Shown one piece after another: positions 34,100 to 47,390 of a stretch of DNA of 64,000 bases. Source of the stretch: Acanthacorydalis orientalis (lineage: Eukaryota; Arthropoda; Insecta; Megaloptera; Corydalidae); assembly GCA_034766995.1 (NCBI GenBank), contig CM068319.1:21300469-21364468 (forward strand), read 5' to 3'. A program made the translations under genes and the position numbers. Positions within the stretch are counted from its first letter, which is position 1, and each line of letters opens with the position of its first letter. Below the pieces are notes generated by a model that was not told where the DNA came from, searched no databases, and saw only the letters and a program-made list of their open reading frames with translations.

Positions 34100-34170
34100 T
34101 CCATTTTGAATAAATTTTTTTATCTAATAATGGATGGATAAATAGATATCTCCACTTAATTTTTTTAGAA
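33284..34170. promoter_or_regulatory. Divergent NOC4/DUSP12 intergenic region (probable shared promoter)
   Basis: The only DNA between the start codons of two head-to-head genes. It includes a (TA)n-(GA)n array at 33675-33766 and a (TA)n at about 34060-34093. Both genes must take their core promoters from here. No TATA or initiator can be picked out reliably. Confidence 0.55.
33675..33766. repeat. (TA)n-(GA)n compound microsatellite
   Basis: About 66 bp of TA, a short CACATATA interruption, then GAGAGAGAGAGAGA, in the NOC4/DUSP12 divergent region. Confidence 0.97.
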
Positions 34171-35668
34171 ATGTCAAATACAGAAGTATCTAAGCCCAAT
34201 GATATTAAAAAGAAAACACCCTGTCTTGAAAAACATAAAGATGGTGATGTTTTGACCAGAGATGATTTTGATGGTGGACCTGTTAGTATAGATTTAATTG
34301 AAACTGGATTATGGTTAGGTACTGAGTTAAAATTTTGAAATTAAGTTTATTCCTATAGTACATAATTATACATTTGATTATATATTCGTAGGAAATTTGA
34401 CTGCAGCTTCCGATATCAATGTTTTAAATAAACATAAAATTACACATATTCTTACAATAGATTCATGCCCATTGCAAAGACGAATAACAGAATTATCACA
34501 TATAACAACAAAATTCTGTCATGTAGCTGATATAGCAAAAGAAGATATTATTAGTTATTTTGAAGAAACATACAGTTTTATATCTGCAGGTCAAGAAAAT
34601 GGAAATGTTTTGGTCCATTGGTAATTAATATATAATATCAAAGTTTCTGTTTGTCTGTATAAATATTGCATAAAACAATATAATTAAGTTAATATACCCA
34701 ATAAATTGCTTTACATACTTCATTACTTTTAGTTATTTTGGAGTATCAAGAAGTTCTACTATAGTTTTAGCTTATATGATGAAAAAATATAAAATGGCAT
34801 ATAATGAAGCTTTCGATCTGTAAGTATTTTTTGTTAGATTATTTATTAATTAAAGCTGATATATAAAATATAAATTTTTAGTGTTAAATCTAAACGAAAG
34901 TTTGTTTGCCCAAATCATGGTTTTATTTACCAGCTTAAATTATATGAAACGATGCAATACAGTATTGATAAAACAAATTCCAAATATCGCGATTTTCGTT
35001 TAAAAGTAGCTGCTGATAAAGTAAAAAAAGTAAAAATTCTCCCACAAACATGTATGGATTTAGTAAAACCGGACCCAGGATTAGTACAAGTAAAACCAGA
35101 ACCATTAGTGTATAGGTGTAAGAAATGCAGGTATATTTATTTCATTAATTTAGATTTTAAATTCTTATTTAAGTAATTTCTTTATTCAAGGAGAATTGTA
35201 GCTTCACAGTCAAACATCATTACACATATTGAAAGAGACTCAAAGATATTATGGAAGTCTAAAGAAAAACATAAATTATTAAATGCTCCAAATAAACCAA
35301 CTCTTGTACGAGATGATTCAAATGATGACATTGTCAGTGATAATAATGATGTTGAAGAAGGACCAGAAATATGCCAAAAAACATATTTTGTGGAACCTTT
35401 GGCATGGATGAAAAATGTAACACAAATTTCTCAAGGGAAATTACATTGCCCTAAATGCAATAATAAATTGGGATCTTTTAGTTGGGTAATGGGTATGTAA
35501 ATATTAGTAATAAGTATATTTTATATATCTGTATGAATTTATATAATAGATATTTTTTTTATAGGTTGTCAATGCCCATGTGGTACAAAAGTGGCACCAG
35601 CTTTTTATTTAGTACCTTCAAAAGTTGAATGGTCAAATGTGGTACAAAATGTACAAATCACTGTATAA
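34171..35668 (+). CDS. DUSP12: Dual-specificity phosphatase 12 (YVH1 orthologue)
   Basis: Six exons: 34171-34318, 34392-34620, 34733-34819, 34882-35130, 35191-35492 and 35565-35668; phase is continuous and the product is 372 aa. Residues about 38-180 form the phosphatase domain: ETGLWLGNLTAASD, ITHILTIDS, then HVADIAKEDI with the candidate general-acid Asp, then the P-loop HCYFGVSRSS with catalytic Cys126 and Arg132. The codon for Cys126 (TG|T) is split by intron 2. The C-terminal zinc-binding region has CKKC (234/237), CPKC (324/327) and CQCPCGTKVAPAFYL (340-344), diagnostic of DUSP12/Yvh1. In yeast Yvh1 releases Mrt4 from pre-60S ribosomes through the zinc domain; the phosphatase activity is dispensable for that. 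A second Phe-containing P-loop (most orthologues have HCxAGVSRS) is a mild oddity. The start codon is the first ATG with the conserved downstream reading. Confidence 0.95.
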
Positions 35669-35738
35669 GTGCTGTATTTATTTTACATATATATGGCATT
35701 TTTTCATACTATATAATCACTTCAAAAGCATTATAATT

Positions 35739-35744
35739 AATAAA
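35739..35744 (+). promoter_or_regulatory. Probable polyadenylation signal of DUSP12
   Basis: AATAAA 70 bp past the stop codon. Plausible position, weak on its own in AT-rich DNA. Confidence 0.45.
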
Positions 35745-35965
35745 TATTTGTTAATATATTTTATATACTTTTTTTTAATATTAAATTAATTATTAGTTTC
35801 CATATTAAAAATACATATTTTTCATAAAAATTATATACATGTAATATTGTTACAATAAATGATGTTAAAATACTATATTCAATTGATTAAATAATTAAGA
35901 CCAAATTAACTTTATTATATTGTCAGTTAAAGATGTGTTCATATATGTATATATGTATATATGTA

Positions 35966-36030
<65 letters not shown>

Positions 36031-37057
36031 CTTAATACTAAAAGTATTAATTAAAAACTAATTGAAAAGTATAAGTTTTTAATAAAAATCATTTTTGTTG
36101 CAGGATTTTTTTTAAATTTTTAATTATATTTACTTAAATATGTCATATTCAAATAACCTTATTTTCATATATATATATATTTCAATTAAAATATAATTAA
36201 ACTTTGTATGAAAATCCTTCATGTTTTACATTGTTATATTATATAAATGTGTAACAAATCTTCATTTTAATTTAAATAATTTTATTACTTAATGTTAAAA
36301 AATATTTGCAGTTATTTTTTATCTATTCCAAAATCAGTACTTGTTCTTCCATATTGTTCATAGTTATGTGTATTTGCTCATGTTTTGAAATATAAATATT
36401 TTTCTTAATTATTTTGTGTTAATTACAATTATAATGTGATTATATATGTATTAAAAAAAAATTTGATATTTACATGTGATGTACTTCTATAGCTTTTGAA
36501 TATAAATGCAAATAATTATATTTAGATGCAAATCAGTAAGCCTTCTAATAAAATTTTGTAATGAAGAAGTATTTAAAATAACAATGTAAATTGGGAACAA
36601 ATAATTTTCCGTATATTGAAAATACAATTTGGAGTAATTGTATTAATTTTATATAATATAAATTGATTTTTCATTTTTAGAAAATTTTTAGAATTTTGAC
36701 AATATTTAAAATAAGGTACATATAAGAATTTTTAATTTATACAATTTGTAATAACATATTTAAATATATAAATAAATTACGGAAACATTATATAAATTTT
36801 ATTAAATGTAGCATTATTGAGTTATGCTGTTATTTGTTATCTTGTTCATTATTGTATTACATATAAATTAAAGAGTAAAAGTGATTACCTTTGTTTTAAT
36901 TTACATTATTCTTGCTATGAATGACCTATGATCTATTATTTAAATAGCCTATTTAGAATTTAAAAAATAAGAAAAATATCTTTTCAAATTTAAATTTTAT
37001 TTAATGTTTAGACTAGGTTTTATAGTTTCACTTTTTATATTTTCAAATTGGTTTATT
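35745..37057. other. Convergent intergenic region between DUSP12 and Prrx
   Basis: 3' ends of two convergent genes. Contains a (TATATATG)n run at 35938-35975 running into (TA)n to 36026. AATAAA on the minus strand at 36997-37002 is a candidate polyadenylation signal for the homeobox gene. No gene seen. Confidence 0.5.
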
Positions 37058-37651
37058 TTAAAGTTGGCCGGGATTTAAATTTGTATATTCATGAGCTCTG
37101 TATCTCAAGCTGGCAATACTATTTGCCACAGAATTGCCCATATAATTAGTACTAACAGAATTATTTACATATGGTGGAATAAATGAACAAGTTGATACAG
37201 TCCCATGACTGCTATGATTACTGTTGTCCACACTGCTATTTAAATGAGATAAATTATTTGTCGCAAACACATTAAAATTAATGTCTTGATTTAAATGACT
37301 ATGATATGATGGCGTTGTTTTCCAAGTATTTAAGTATGGGACTGTTGAAGTGTTATTGTTATTAACACTAGAATATCCATTGTTATGATTCGGTAGATTG
37401 GGTTGATTTCGTATTGACAACACTTGTGATGTGTTCAAGTTTAAACTTAACGGCGATTGTAACGGGGTTTCTGTAATTGTATTAACACAAGATTTGTGAC
37501 TGTACGTTTGATTGCATGAAGGATTAATGTTACTCGACACTCCTTGTTGTCGAGAAAGACTACGTTCATTTCGTCGAAATTTAGCACGTCTATTTTGAAA
37601 CCATACCTGAAAAGATCATTTTTAATTATTCTTGTTCGTATATACATATAC

Positions 37652-37698
<47 letters not shown>

Positions 37699-39621
37699 TA
37701 TATACATGATTAAAAATATATTTTTCAAACATACAAATGAAGCAATTATAATTAAAATTTTCATCGTCGGAATTTTTCTAGTATAAAAAAATTAGAAATC
37801 ATAAACAATTCAATAATTATTTGATTATTTTAATATTTACTTATAGATAGTTTAAAAAGGTATAACAACGAGAGCATATCATTTTGCGTCTGAAAATGTA
37901 ATTTAAGAATTATTATTTAGAAAAAACGGCATAATAAAAATAAAATCGCATAATAAATCTAGAATCGAAAATTAAATAATATAATTTGTATCGTATATTT
38001 ATTAAATCGTTGTTTTTCATGTGTATTTAATAAAAAATAATTATGTCAATGAAAAATTCTATGAACATTGTATTATCATTTAATATGACGGAAAAATATA
38101 TTTATAAAACAAAAAATCTTTAAGCGTTTTTATGAGTAAGTAGGTATTGTATTAATATTTATGTAAAATTATTTCTTAAAAATTTGTTTATTATTAATAA
38201 ATAAGTATAATTTTTTATTTAATAACATGGAAGTTTATTTCAAAAAAGGTTCGATTAGTTATTGAAAACTGTACATAAAAAATAAGACAAAATCTAAATT
38301 TAATCTTCTGACATATTCTATTTTTTAGTAAGAAAATGGAAGCCTTAAGAGTTATTAAAATTAAATCTCGATAATGTTTTAAAACTTTATTAGCGAAGAT
38401 GAAATATGTGCAAATTTTTGCAAAAAATAATTTACAATTATTTTATTTCAAAGAAAATGAACAAAAGGCATAAGAAATTATTTCATTATAAACTGACAAT
38501 TTTTTTTAGGAGTTATACCTGCACACGAGCTTCGCTTAAAGAAACTCTAGAAGCAAGCTCTTCTCTCACAAATGCATCTGGATAATGTGTACGTTCAAAT
38601 ACTTTCTCTAAAGCGGCAAGCTGACTAGTAGTAAAAGTGGTTCTGTTTCGTCTTGGCTTCTTTCGTTTGCCAATACTTGATTCAAATTCCTTTTCATAAT
38701 CGTCTTCTGTAAAAAGAATATTAATGTAATATAATTTCAATCAATATTTATTTAGAAATGATATATAACGGCGTGTGTGTGTGTACATATCTATAAATAT
38801 CAGTAGTGTATTCTGGGAAATGTAAGTTATATAATAATCACTGAATGATATTTTTGCAACGCAAATATCAAAAAATGGATACTATAACAAAGTTTATAAT
38901 ATAAAATACCTATAAGTTAAAGATCTAAATGTACATCTTCGCAGATTCAGCTTTACATATAATAATATGTACTCAGTAAATATGTTCGTGGCTTACGAAC
39001 ATATGACTGTTTGATCAAATCCGAATAATAAATGTCTGTTTCATGTGAGTAACCACAGTAGCGAAATATCAAACCAGAAATCTGTATGTAAGAAATTCGA
39101 TCTCACATAAAAGCGGCAATATATCAATGCGCTCCTTGTTCATATTTAAACACCATATACAGAAGCATCGATCTCTGTTAAGTAACCTCTTAGAATGACA
39201 TTCTATCTGATTGCTTTTAAATAAAAATAATGTAGTTTTAAAAAAAAATATTTTACCTCTCCTATATTACAGGAAAATGCTGAATATCTGTATATTGAAA
39301 ATTGATATTTATATTGACAGAAACAGTGCGCATGTAAGATTTTGTATAGCTAATTTAAACACGATATCATTGTCTTAAGTAAATGAATTTTAATTTGTAC
39401 ATAAAAATATGCAATTAATACATTACAATTATTTTTTAATAAAAATACCTTTTTGTAGTTCTAATCTTTTTGTCGAAAATTTTTAAATTTAATACAGAGT
39501 TTATATATAATACAAAGAATAAATTTTATATATAATACAAAAAATAAGTAACAATTCTCTCATATATTTATCGTGTATTTGGAGAGTATCAGAAGAGAAT
39601 ATAGATACAAATGTTTAAAAG

Positions 39622-39670
<49 letters not shown>

Positions 39671-39728
39671 AAATATATATATATGTACTATAATGAATAT
39701 GATAACATTTATTAGATACAAATATATA

Positions 39729-39769
<41 letters not shown>

Positions 39770-41625
39770 CAAATAAAAAGTTTGAAATAGAAATGTAGAA
39801 CACACTGTAATAGGAGAAGACAATCAATAGAAGACATAAGTTTTTATTAGTAATCAAGAAATATAGAAAGATCTAGAAAGAGACTAATGAAAAGATAATA
39901 TACGTACATCATAAAATATAATAAAACTGTGTAGAAAAGACAAGCATTGAATAGTTTAAATTTAAAGATATAGAAGATATTTTTAATAAGAAGATATTTT
40001 TATCTAATAATGGATCTTCAAAGGATGAAAATAATCTATATAATAGAAATGATAAAAACAATAGTATTAATAGAATTTTGGAGATGTACAATAGAACTTA
40101 TAATGGACATTAAAATATTTGCTATATGCAGATGATGTTTGCTTATATTACAATGGAACTATTATATGTAGTTACAATGCAGTACCATATAAGAAATCAT
40201 CAAGAATTAAAAGGAATATTAAGGCTCAAAAGGAATATCATACAATACGTTCTTGATATGAAAAAGAATTTAAGATACTGATTAATCACTCGTGATGTCT
40301 CGTGCGTACAAAAAATTGGATTAATTTTTGTTATCGTGAAAACACAATCAGTGACAATGGCTGACTAGAAGATTACATTTAAATATTCATAAATAAAGTA
40401 TTCCAGGCATTTAAGATATCGTTAAATATCTAGATATTTTGTAAATTATATTGTAAAAGAGTGGGAATGAGAATGTTATGCGCTATATTCAAAATAATAT
40501 TTGATATCACCGTACAAGATAACTCATCAAAATTTTAGGAAAAAATGGTGACCACCAAACCTCGAATAACTTAATACGATATTTTATAGAAGGATATCTT
40601 AAAATATGTCCTGAAAGGAAGTCAAGATGACTGTCTAATATCGAGTACATTTTACGTATACATTTAAATGTCTCAAATGTAAACAATGACTAAATATGTT
40701 GAATTAAACTGCACAAAGAAGACAAACTTATTGAATTGAATGTAGTTAAAATACGGTGTTTTTCAAAGCATATTAACAACTAAAATGCATTAGACAAAAA
40801 GTAAATATTATGTATATATATATATATGTATGTATGTATGTATATATATATATATATAGAGCATATAGTATGATTATAATAAAACAATTTGTTTGGATTG
40901 TTGATGCTATAAAATCTAAAAATATATAAATAAATGTAGAGCGAAAATTTCAGCAAATTATGGTCAATAGAATAATTGTGTAACAGATACTTTTTTAAAC
41001 GTGTGCGTCTGTCAAAGGAAGTTGACACACGTGGAGTCTGGTTGTCAGTCCACAGTCGCGCCCGACGACACAGCCGCACGCATGGCTTGTGACATGTCTG
41101 GCAAGTGGCTGACAGTGGGACACGAAAGATACGCTTCTCAACTTTGTTTTCGTGACAGATAGACGATTGCAACAAACACGAAATCCGAATAGTTCAAGTT
41201 TGTTTTCACGATAGATGTTCAATTGCGAATTAATCAGTCTATGTACTCAATTTGATCGAGCTGTTTTCATTTTTTTCTTGTATATTAACCGGTTAAATAA
41301 ATATAAAAAGAAAACAAATCATAAATTAAAATTTAAAAATATTACATTGAAGTCTATTGATAAAATATAAAATTGTTCAGCACAAATTATATTGGTATTT
41401 AATAGCAGCTGTGCGATTTTAAACAGAAAAAATGGTAATCCAATTTACAAATTGATTTGTTCAGAAGAAAGTGTGTTAATGTTAAGTTTATAATATTGTG
41501 AAACTTCTAGCCTATACATTACATTTTTAGTTGAATATATAATCGTTTTTTATTAATTATATATCTTTTTAATTATATAACTTTATATTTGTGTACAAAC
41601 CCCACCAATTTTAATCAATATATTT

Positions 41626-41696
<71 letters not shown>

Positions 41697-41703
41697 CTTA
41701 TAT

Positions 41704-41752
<49 letters not shown>

Positions 41753-42690
41753 AACACATGCACAATTAATAAAAAATGTTGTTAAACAAGTAATATTTTT
41801 GAATAAATCCGACAAATATATAAATATAATTTTTACCCTTCTAAAATACACTAATGTAAGTGAACGACATGGCAAAGTTGAACAAAAAAGTCATGAAATA
41901 AAATATTCATGAAAGTAGTTTACCTATTTATAAAATTGTTTCGTTCTCGGTGATTTATGAGCTTTTTATACAATGCTTTTTTTTATAAAAATAATATAGT
42001 TTAATTCTATTTTTGTTTCACATTTGATTATTATTTTTATTACAAGTGCAAATAAGAACTAAAATTATAAAATAATTATTAATGATTATTGAATTTTGTC
42101 TTTCTATGCGTCTTTTTTGATTCTTCTGTTCGAATCTTTGAGTAGGAGTGTGAGTTCGGCTTTTCTACGAGTTTGATATTCATTCTTTTTAGATAGATTT
42201 TATGGTTTATATTTTATATATGGCTGATGTTTTATTTAAAAAAAAATGTAAGTAAAAGTATTAAAGTGCAACATTTAAAATAATAAGGCGACAGAAAACA
42301 TGAGAAAATGATCAATTTTTAAAGCAACATCTTATTAATAAAATCTATTACTTTTTATTCAGTGTAGATTACTTTACCTATTTATGTAGTAATTTATTTT
42401 CTAAAAAATTATCCGTGTATACTTAGGAATATACTATAATAAAAAGCCATAATAACAATAATTATTTATTATTATTAGTATAAATAAAAAAAGATCAAAG
42501 AGCAAAAATATAAGATGCTTTAATATACTGATTATTTGTTCAAGTTTATTTTTTCTTAATTATAGGTAACGAGTAGAAAAAATATTCTATTTAGCGTTGT
42601 TAATGTGATTCCTAATACCGTCGCATAAATAAGTTTAATCAGATTAATTAAAAAATAATTTCACAGTAGAATCTTTGAAAATAATTCATC

Positions 42691-42733
<43 letters not shown>

Positions 42734-44013
42734 TTTTTTTATTATTGATAGATTATAAATTTAAGATGATGAATTATAATTTTGTTTTTCTTTTAAAAAT
42801 TTGGATACTTATAATAGGTAATCGTTCAGAATCTGACAATTCCTTTTCATTTCTTGAGCTTACAATAAAAGCTTATGTGATTATTAACCGGTGTTTCATG
42901 GAAGTAAGAAAGCATTACGTTATCGGAAAATTATTGATCTGTCTTTTTTCTGATTTTTGAAAATTATCTTATCATTTGAAACAGACCCGTATTCAGTGGT
43001 GAGTTAGGGGGACACTGCCCCCTCCCCTGGTTGCACCGTTTTTTATACTAGTTATTCATTTTTTAAAGAAATAAATTTAATTTGATTTTTCTGCTTCATG
43101 AGACTTGCTGATTTTAATTATATTTGTCTCCAAATTTGTTAAAATTGAAATTATCTTTACAGTGTTTGACGATTAGAGCTTATTAAATGACAATAATGTT
43201 TCCATAAACAATATAGCAGACTAAACGTTCTCTAAAAAATTTAAATTAACCCTTAACGAAGACTATAATGTCATACTGTACTTGATAACCATTATTGTAG
43301 ATGCTAGAGAATGTTCTAATTATTTGTAAAGGTCAGAATGGAAATCAATTTAAAGAAAATTATAATTATTTAGATAAGTTCTTTTAAAAGTTACATATTC
43401 CTTAAATATTTTTTAGAAACAAGTTTCTCAATTATTTAAATTTTCATTTAATACAATATCGGTTGCCAATAAATGTAATTTGAAATTTGAACTTATGGAC
43501 AAAATATTCAATAATTTTCAAATTAAAGAAAAATAGATGGACGAGCGATTTTTTTTAAAAAATTGTATTTTTCTAAATTTGAATTAATTTCAAATTATCT
43601 AACTTTCATTAAGATTGAATTTTTTAAAAAAATCCTCGTTTTTGAAAAATAGTTACTGCATATTTATTTATTTTTTAATTGCATATAATTTATTCATTTG
43701 GAAATGAAATTTTATGATCAATCATTACGTCGCGAAATTAATTAGTTTTATATTTGTTTACTATGTAAACATAATTGTAATAAGCAAATTATTTGTATTT
43801 AATCTGTAATTATATTTTAATATTAAAATATTCTTTATAATTAAAATATAAGATATATTTTTTTTATAAAAGACTTTGTAAATAATATAATGTATTTTAT
43901 TTTGCAATGGATAGTGTTCAACTAATTATTAATAAATAGTTTTTAAAAAAGGTTTACTTGATCTAATGAAGTCTTTTAGTCTCTATAGATGTTATATAGT
44001 GTATACTTATAAA

Positions 44014-44058
<45 letters not shown>

Positions 44059-44540
44059 GAATTCTTAATAATAGAGGAATCATTTTATAACATTTTGTAA
44101 AAGATATAATTACATTAAACGAAATTAATAGATCTTACATACTCTTCTTCGACACGGGCAGGTTAAATAGTGTCTCATTTTCAAATATTGTTTTGTAATT
44201 TTTATTATGCAAATATGTGGAACATTATCGATATATATTTTACTTAAAAACATAACTGAATTAGTATAAAAATACCACATTTCAATTAATGTGTATTACC
44301 TTCATCACTTTTTTCACAGTTTTCATTATCACGCATTCCATTCGAACTGAGTTGTAATAAATTAGTAACGGAAAACCTTCTTGAGTTATCTGTTCTTGTA
44401 ATTGAATGATGAAGTGTATCAGCACTTGAAGTATGCGAGAATTCGTTTTGTTTTGCCACTAAACTATTATTCGACGATATTATATTTGTGGTCATTGCGT
44501 TCTGAGTTGATGGTAATATAAGTCCGCCGTAAGATAACAT
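37058..44540 (-). CDS. prrx: Prrx-type paired-class homeobox transcription factor
   Basis: Three exons in transcript order: 44300-44540, 38519-38706 and 37058-37606, in phase, giving 325 aa. Exon 1 holds a short conserved motif [11 protein letters not shown] at 54-64, the counterpart of FSVSHLLDL in vertebrate PRRX1/2. The homeodomain spans residues 98-157: [59 protein letters not shown]. Position 50 is Gln (Q147) and Asn51 is intact. Intron 2 falls between homeodomain positions 46 and 47, the classic site of paired-class genes. The C-terminus has an OAR motif ([15 protein letters not shown], 306-320). The Asn/Ser-rich linker 165-300 is insect-like. PRRX proteins bind TAAT-type sites in the nucleus; the vertebrate ones act in mesenchyme, and the fly member CG9876 is little studied. 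Intron 1 is 5.6 kb and repeat-rich. The ATG at 44540 is the first of the exon; a further 5' non-coding exon is possible. Confidence 0.93.
39605..39770. repeat. Paired (TA)n arrays
   Basis: Two TA arrays (39627-39667 and 39736-39768) flank a short unique stretch in Prrx intron 1. The unrelated open frames over them encode only Ile/Tyr runs. Confidence 0.95.
40040..40700 (+). mobile_element. Heavily decayed reverse-transcriptase fragment (non-LTR type)
   Basis: On the plus strand near 40107-40150 the reading [16 protein letters not shown] contains the YADD core of reverse transcriptases. Some 170-230 bp later [12 protein letters not shown] and, in other frames, LEDYI and [10 protein letters not shown] resemble the ISDNGxLExxIxxRIxKA region that follows RT in several LINE-like elements. 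Multiple stops and frameshifts break the reading. It lies in Prrx intron 1, antisense to the gene. The YADD match is clear, the rest is weak. Confidence 0.5.
40995..41235. promoter_or_regulatory. GC-rich island in Prrx intron 1 (candidate regulatory element)
   Basis: About 170 bp (41000-41170) with near-balanced base composition and many CpG (for example GTCGCGCCCGACGACACAGC), surrounded by very AT-rich DNA. Two diverged direct repeats follow: TTTGTTTTCGTGACAGATAG near 41143 and TTTGTTTTCACGATAGATG near 41201, each followed by a GATTGC or AATTGC core. No conserved protein reading was recognised on either strand. It could be an enhancer, an alternative promoter or a relic of an inserted element. 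Confidence 0.35.
41630..41746. repeat. Long interrupted (TA)n array
   Basis: TA runs at about 41630-41690 and 41711-41746 with a short TTATATATACATACA interruption, in Prrx intron 1. Confidence 0.97.
42994..43150. mobile_element. Partial hAT-like MITE related to the one at 25054
   Basis: Begins CAGTGGTGAGTTAGGGGGAC, with the same CAGTGG end and G/C tracts (CTGCCCCCTCCCC) as the 25054-25344 element. The following text (a TTTAAAGAAA run, then a T-rich TTTGATTTTTCTGCTTC, then GATTTTAATTATATTTG) parallels the interior of that element with many differences. The opposite terminus was not found, so this copy is truncated or strongly diverged. Confidence 0.5.
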
Positions 44541-47325
44541 TACATATATGAAAACACTATATAGTTAAGATTATTAATATTTGATTTTTATTAGTATGTT
44601 TATATATTTGAAATAATAATTAAGATAAGTAATTAATTATTTTGTAGTTTTTTGCGCTGAAAAAAGATCTCTTTTAATTTGTTTTTTGTCTTAAGAAATA
44701 ATTTTTACTACACTTTTCTTTAAATTTTAGTATATATATATATATAGCCATTAAATAAAAAAATTGTAAAATTACAACATAGATTTGTATCTAAAGAACT
44801 TTAATTGAAAGTGTATCAACTGAATTAAATTTTATTAAAGTTAATGATAGCATTGAGAGTTTAACTCCTAAAATGGATAAGTAGTTGCAAGTTATGCAAT
44901 TAAAATATGTATTTACTGAATTATTATAACTATATTTGTAGTGATAATTTAATTTAAAATTCGTATTTTCAAAAAAGAAAATATTTCGGATAGAAATATT
45001 TCCTGTATTCACATATTAAAAAAACATTGTGTTATTTTTAATTGTAAAACTACTTTTTTATTTTAATACAATATTACTTTTATAAGTTTTGCTGAACGAA
45101 TGGAATTTTTGAGCAGTAAAATATGTTTTAAATAACATGCAAAAAAATAAATATATTTTAGAAATATTCTAATAATTTTATTATTGATTATTTGTTATTT
45201 ATGGCTGGATAATAAACATTTAGTTTTAATAACGAATTATTTAATTTTGTAAATAAGTGTAATGTTGTGTTACAATTATTACTATCATTTTTATATAAAT
45301 CAAAAATTCAGTATTTCAATACGGCTATATTACTTGAAAATAAAAAAAAATAATGTTAATGTGCTATGGAAATAAGTTTAATATTTTACTTGTAGTAAAT
45401 ATTTAATAACTTTTATATTTTGTATTTTTTTTACATTTGTACAAGCGCAGAAAAGTGTTATTTGTAATTGTAGCATTTATACGATATTACTGTTTGTTGG
45501 AATGTTGATACAAATATTAATTAAGATGAAAGTTTCGAGTAAATTAAACAATTTTTCAAATAGCATTTAACAGTTTTTTTAAAGTAAATTAACATGGATT
45601 GCTTTTTATTTATGCTTAAATGATAATATTTCATTTGAATGAGTTAAAACAAAAATCTTTGTAATAAGCATCCGTTTAGTATATTTATTTGAAGTAAGAT
45701 TTTGCAGAATTTGGAATAAAAGAACAAGAATAAAATACTAAACAACTATAAAAAATACTACAGAAGAAATATTTACTAAAAACTAAATAAAAAAGAAATA
45801 TTTTGAAGGATAGTCATTATAATTTAATAATTAATTTTATAAATTTAACTACCAGTCTAACTTTAATAAAAGTATTGTATGGATTTTAAATTTACTAAAA
45901 AGAATTACAGATATATTTTATTTGAATCTTTTATTTCAATAGTATTATGAAATTTATAACTTAAAAAATAAAGTATAAAAAATATTAAGAGTTTGTGAGT
46001 ATATATATATATATATATATGATGTTTTTTCTTAAGAATATTTATTGTGTAAAACTTTCATTAAAATCTATTTACATGTTATGAAATAATATTAAAAATA
46101 ATTTCAATGACAGTTACAAAAGCCGCAAATAATTTCACATAGGTTGTTAACAAATGACAAAACAATAATTCGTATGAACGTGGACATCAACAACGCCACA
46201 TTGTATCAAATGAACGGGTTAACAACGCGACACTAAACTTATTTACGAACAAGTACGAAAACGAATAAATTAATATTAATGGTTCTACTAATCCGTCTTT
46301 AATAAGATAATCTAATAAGTGAATGATTAGTTGAAATTTTAAGTATGTTTACACTTGTCGACTGTTTAGTGATGACTGAAGTTGGCTTAAGTGAGCTTTA
46401 AAAACAGTTATATTATTGCACGTGAAGGTATATAATTGTTTACAGTGAGAGAGAGACATGTTTACATATTTTAAAGGACTTGAAATATGGTCGTCTCTTA
46501 CAACGGATTACGAGTTATTTTCAGCCGATGTCTTTGGTGATGATTAAGTCATTTAAAAGATTCGTACGTCACCCCCACTATTTCTTCAGACTTGTCTTGT
46601 ATGATTTTAGGAAACCGCCCTAAATTTCCTAGCAGATTTAAATATATTCGTTTCTGTTTAAATATTAAGTTATTATTATTATCATCGTCAAAGATTTAGA
46701 TTAATTCAGTTTGTACACACAAAATTAAATTACTGTCAAGTTTAATGTGTGATTAATTACTAATTTTTATTATTATTTAATTAAGTAACTTCATATGCCA
46801 CAAACATGCATGTATTATTTTTTTTACCTATAATCTGATTCATAGTTTTTCATTCATTAAACTTATTAAACAAATATACAGACAAATTTAATATACAAAT
46901 TAATGGACGTAAATATTTTTTTAGAAAATCTCCGGCTTGTGATATGTTCAAGGTGCAGTGATTGAGCGATTCCTGATAATCAATTATCGAATATTTTCAT
47001 AAAATGACACTTTCGATGTCTGACTTTTCACAGATATTTACTATTTGAGAAGATCGACAACAAATGATAACCAGGACACAAACCAACACATAGAAAAGGC
47101 TGTTGTCGGGGTCTCTTACCCCCAGGTATAGTCAAATATAACGAGATGACAATATGAAAGATGTCTAAATACATCAAATACGTGAAAAAAATACTCGATG
47201 TCTGCGGTGTGAATTTTCTTGTGAACTTTAAGGTTGAAATATATATATTTTTAAATTTGTCTCAATAAAATAGTCTTTAATTTTTAAATTTCTAATAATC
47301 TATTATCATATTTTTTTACTGTATC

Positions 47326-47390
<65 letters not shown>

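Noticed and set aside
40780..41222. Cys/Arg-rich minus-strand frames over the GC-rich island
   Set aside because: The two frames overlap, the peptides match nothing I know, and the high-GC composition alone keeps frames open. Treated as a possible regulatory island instead.
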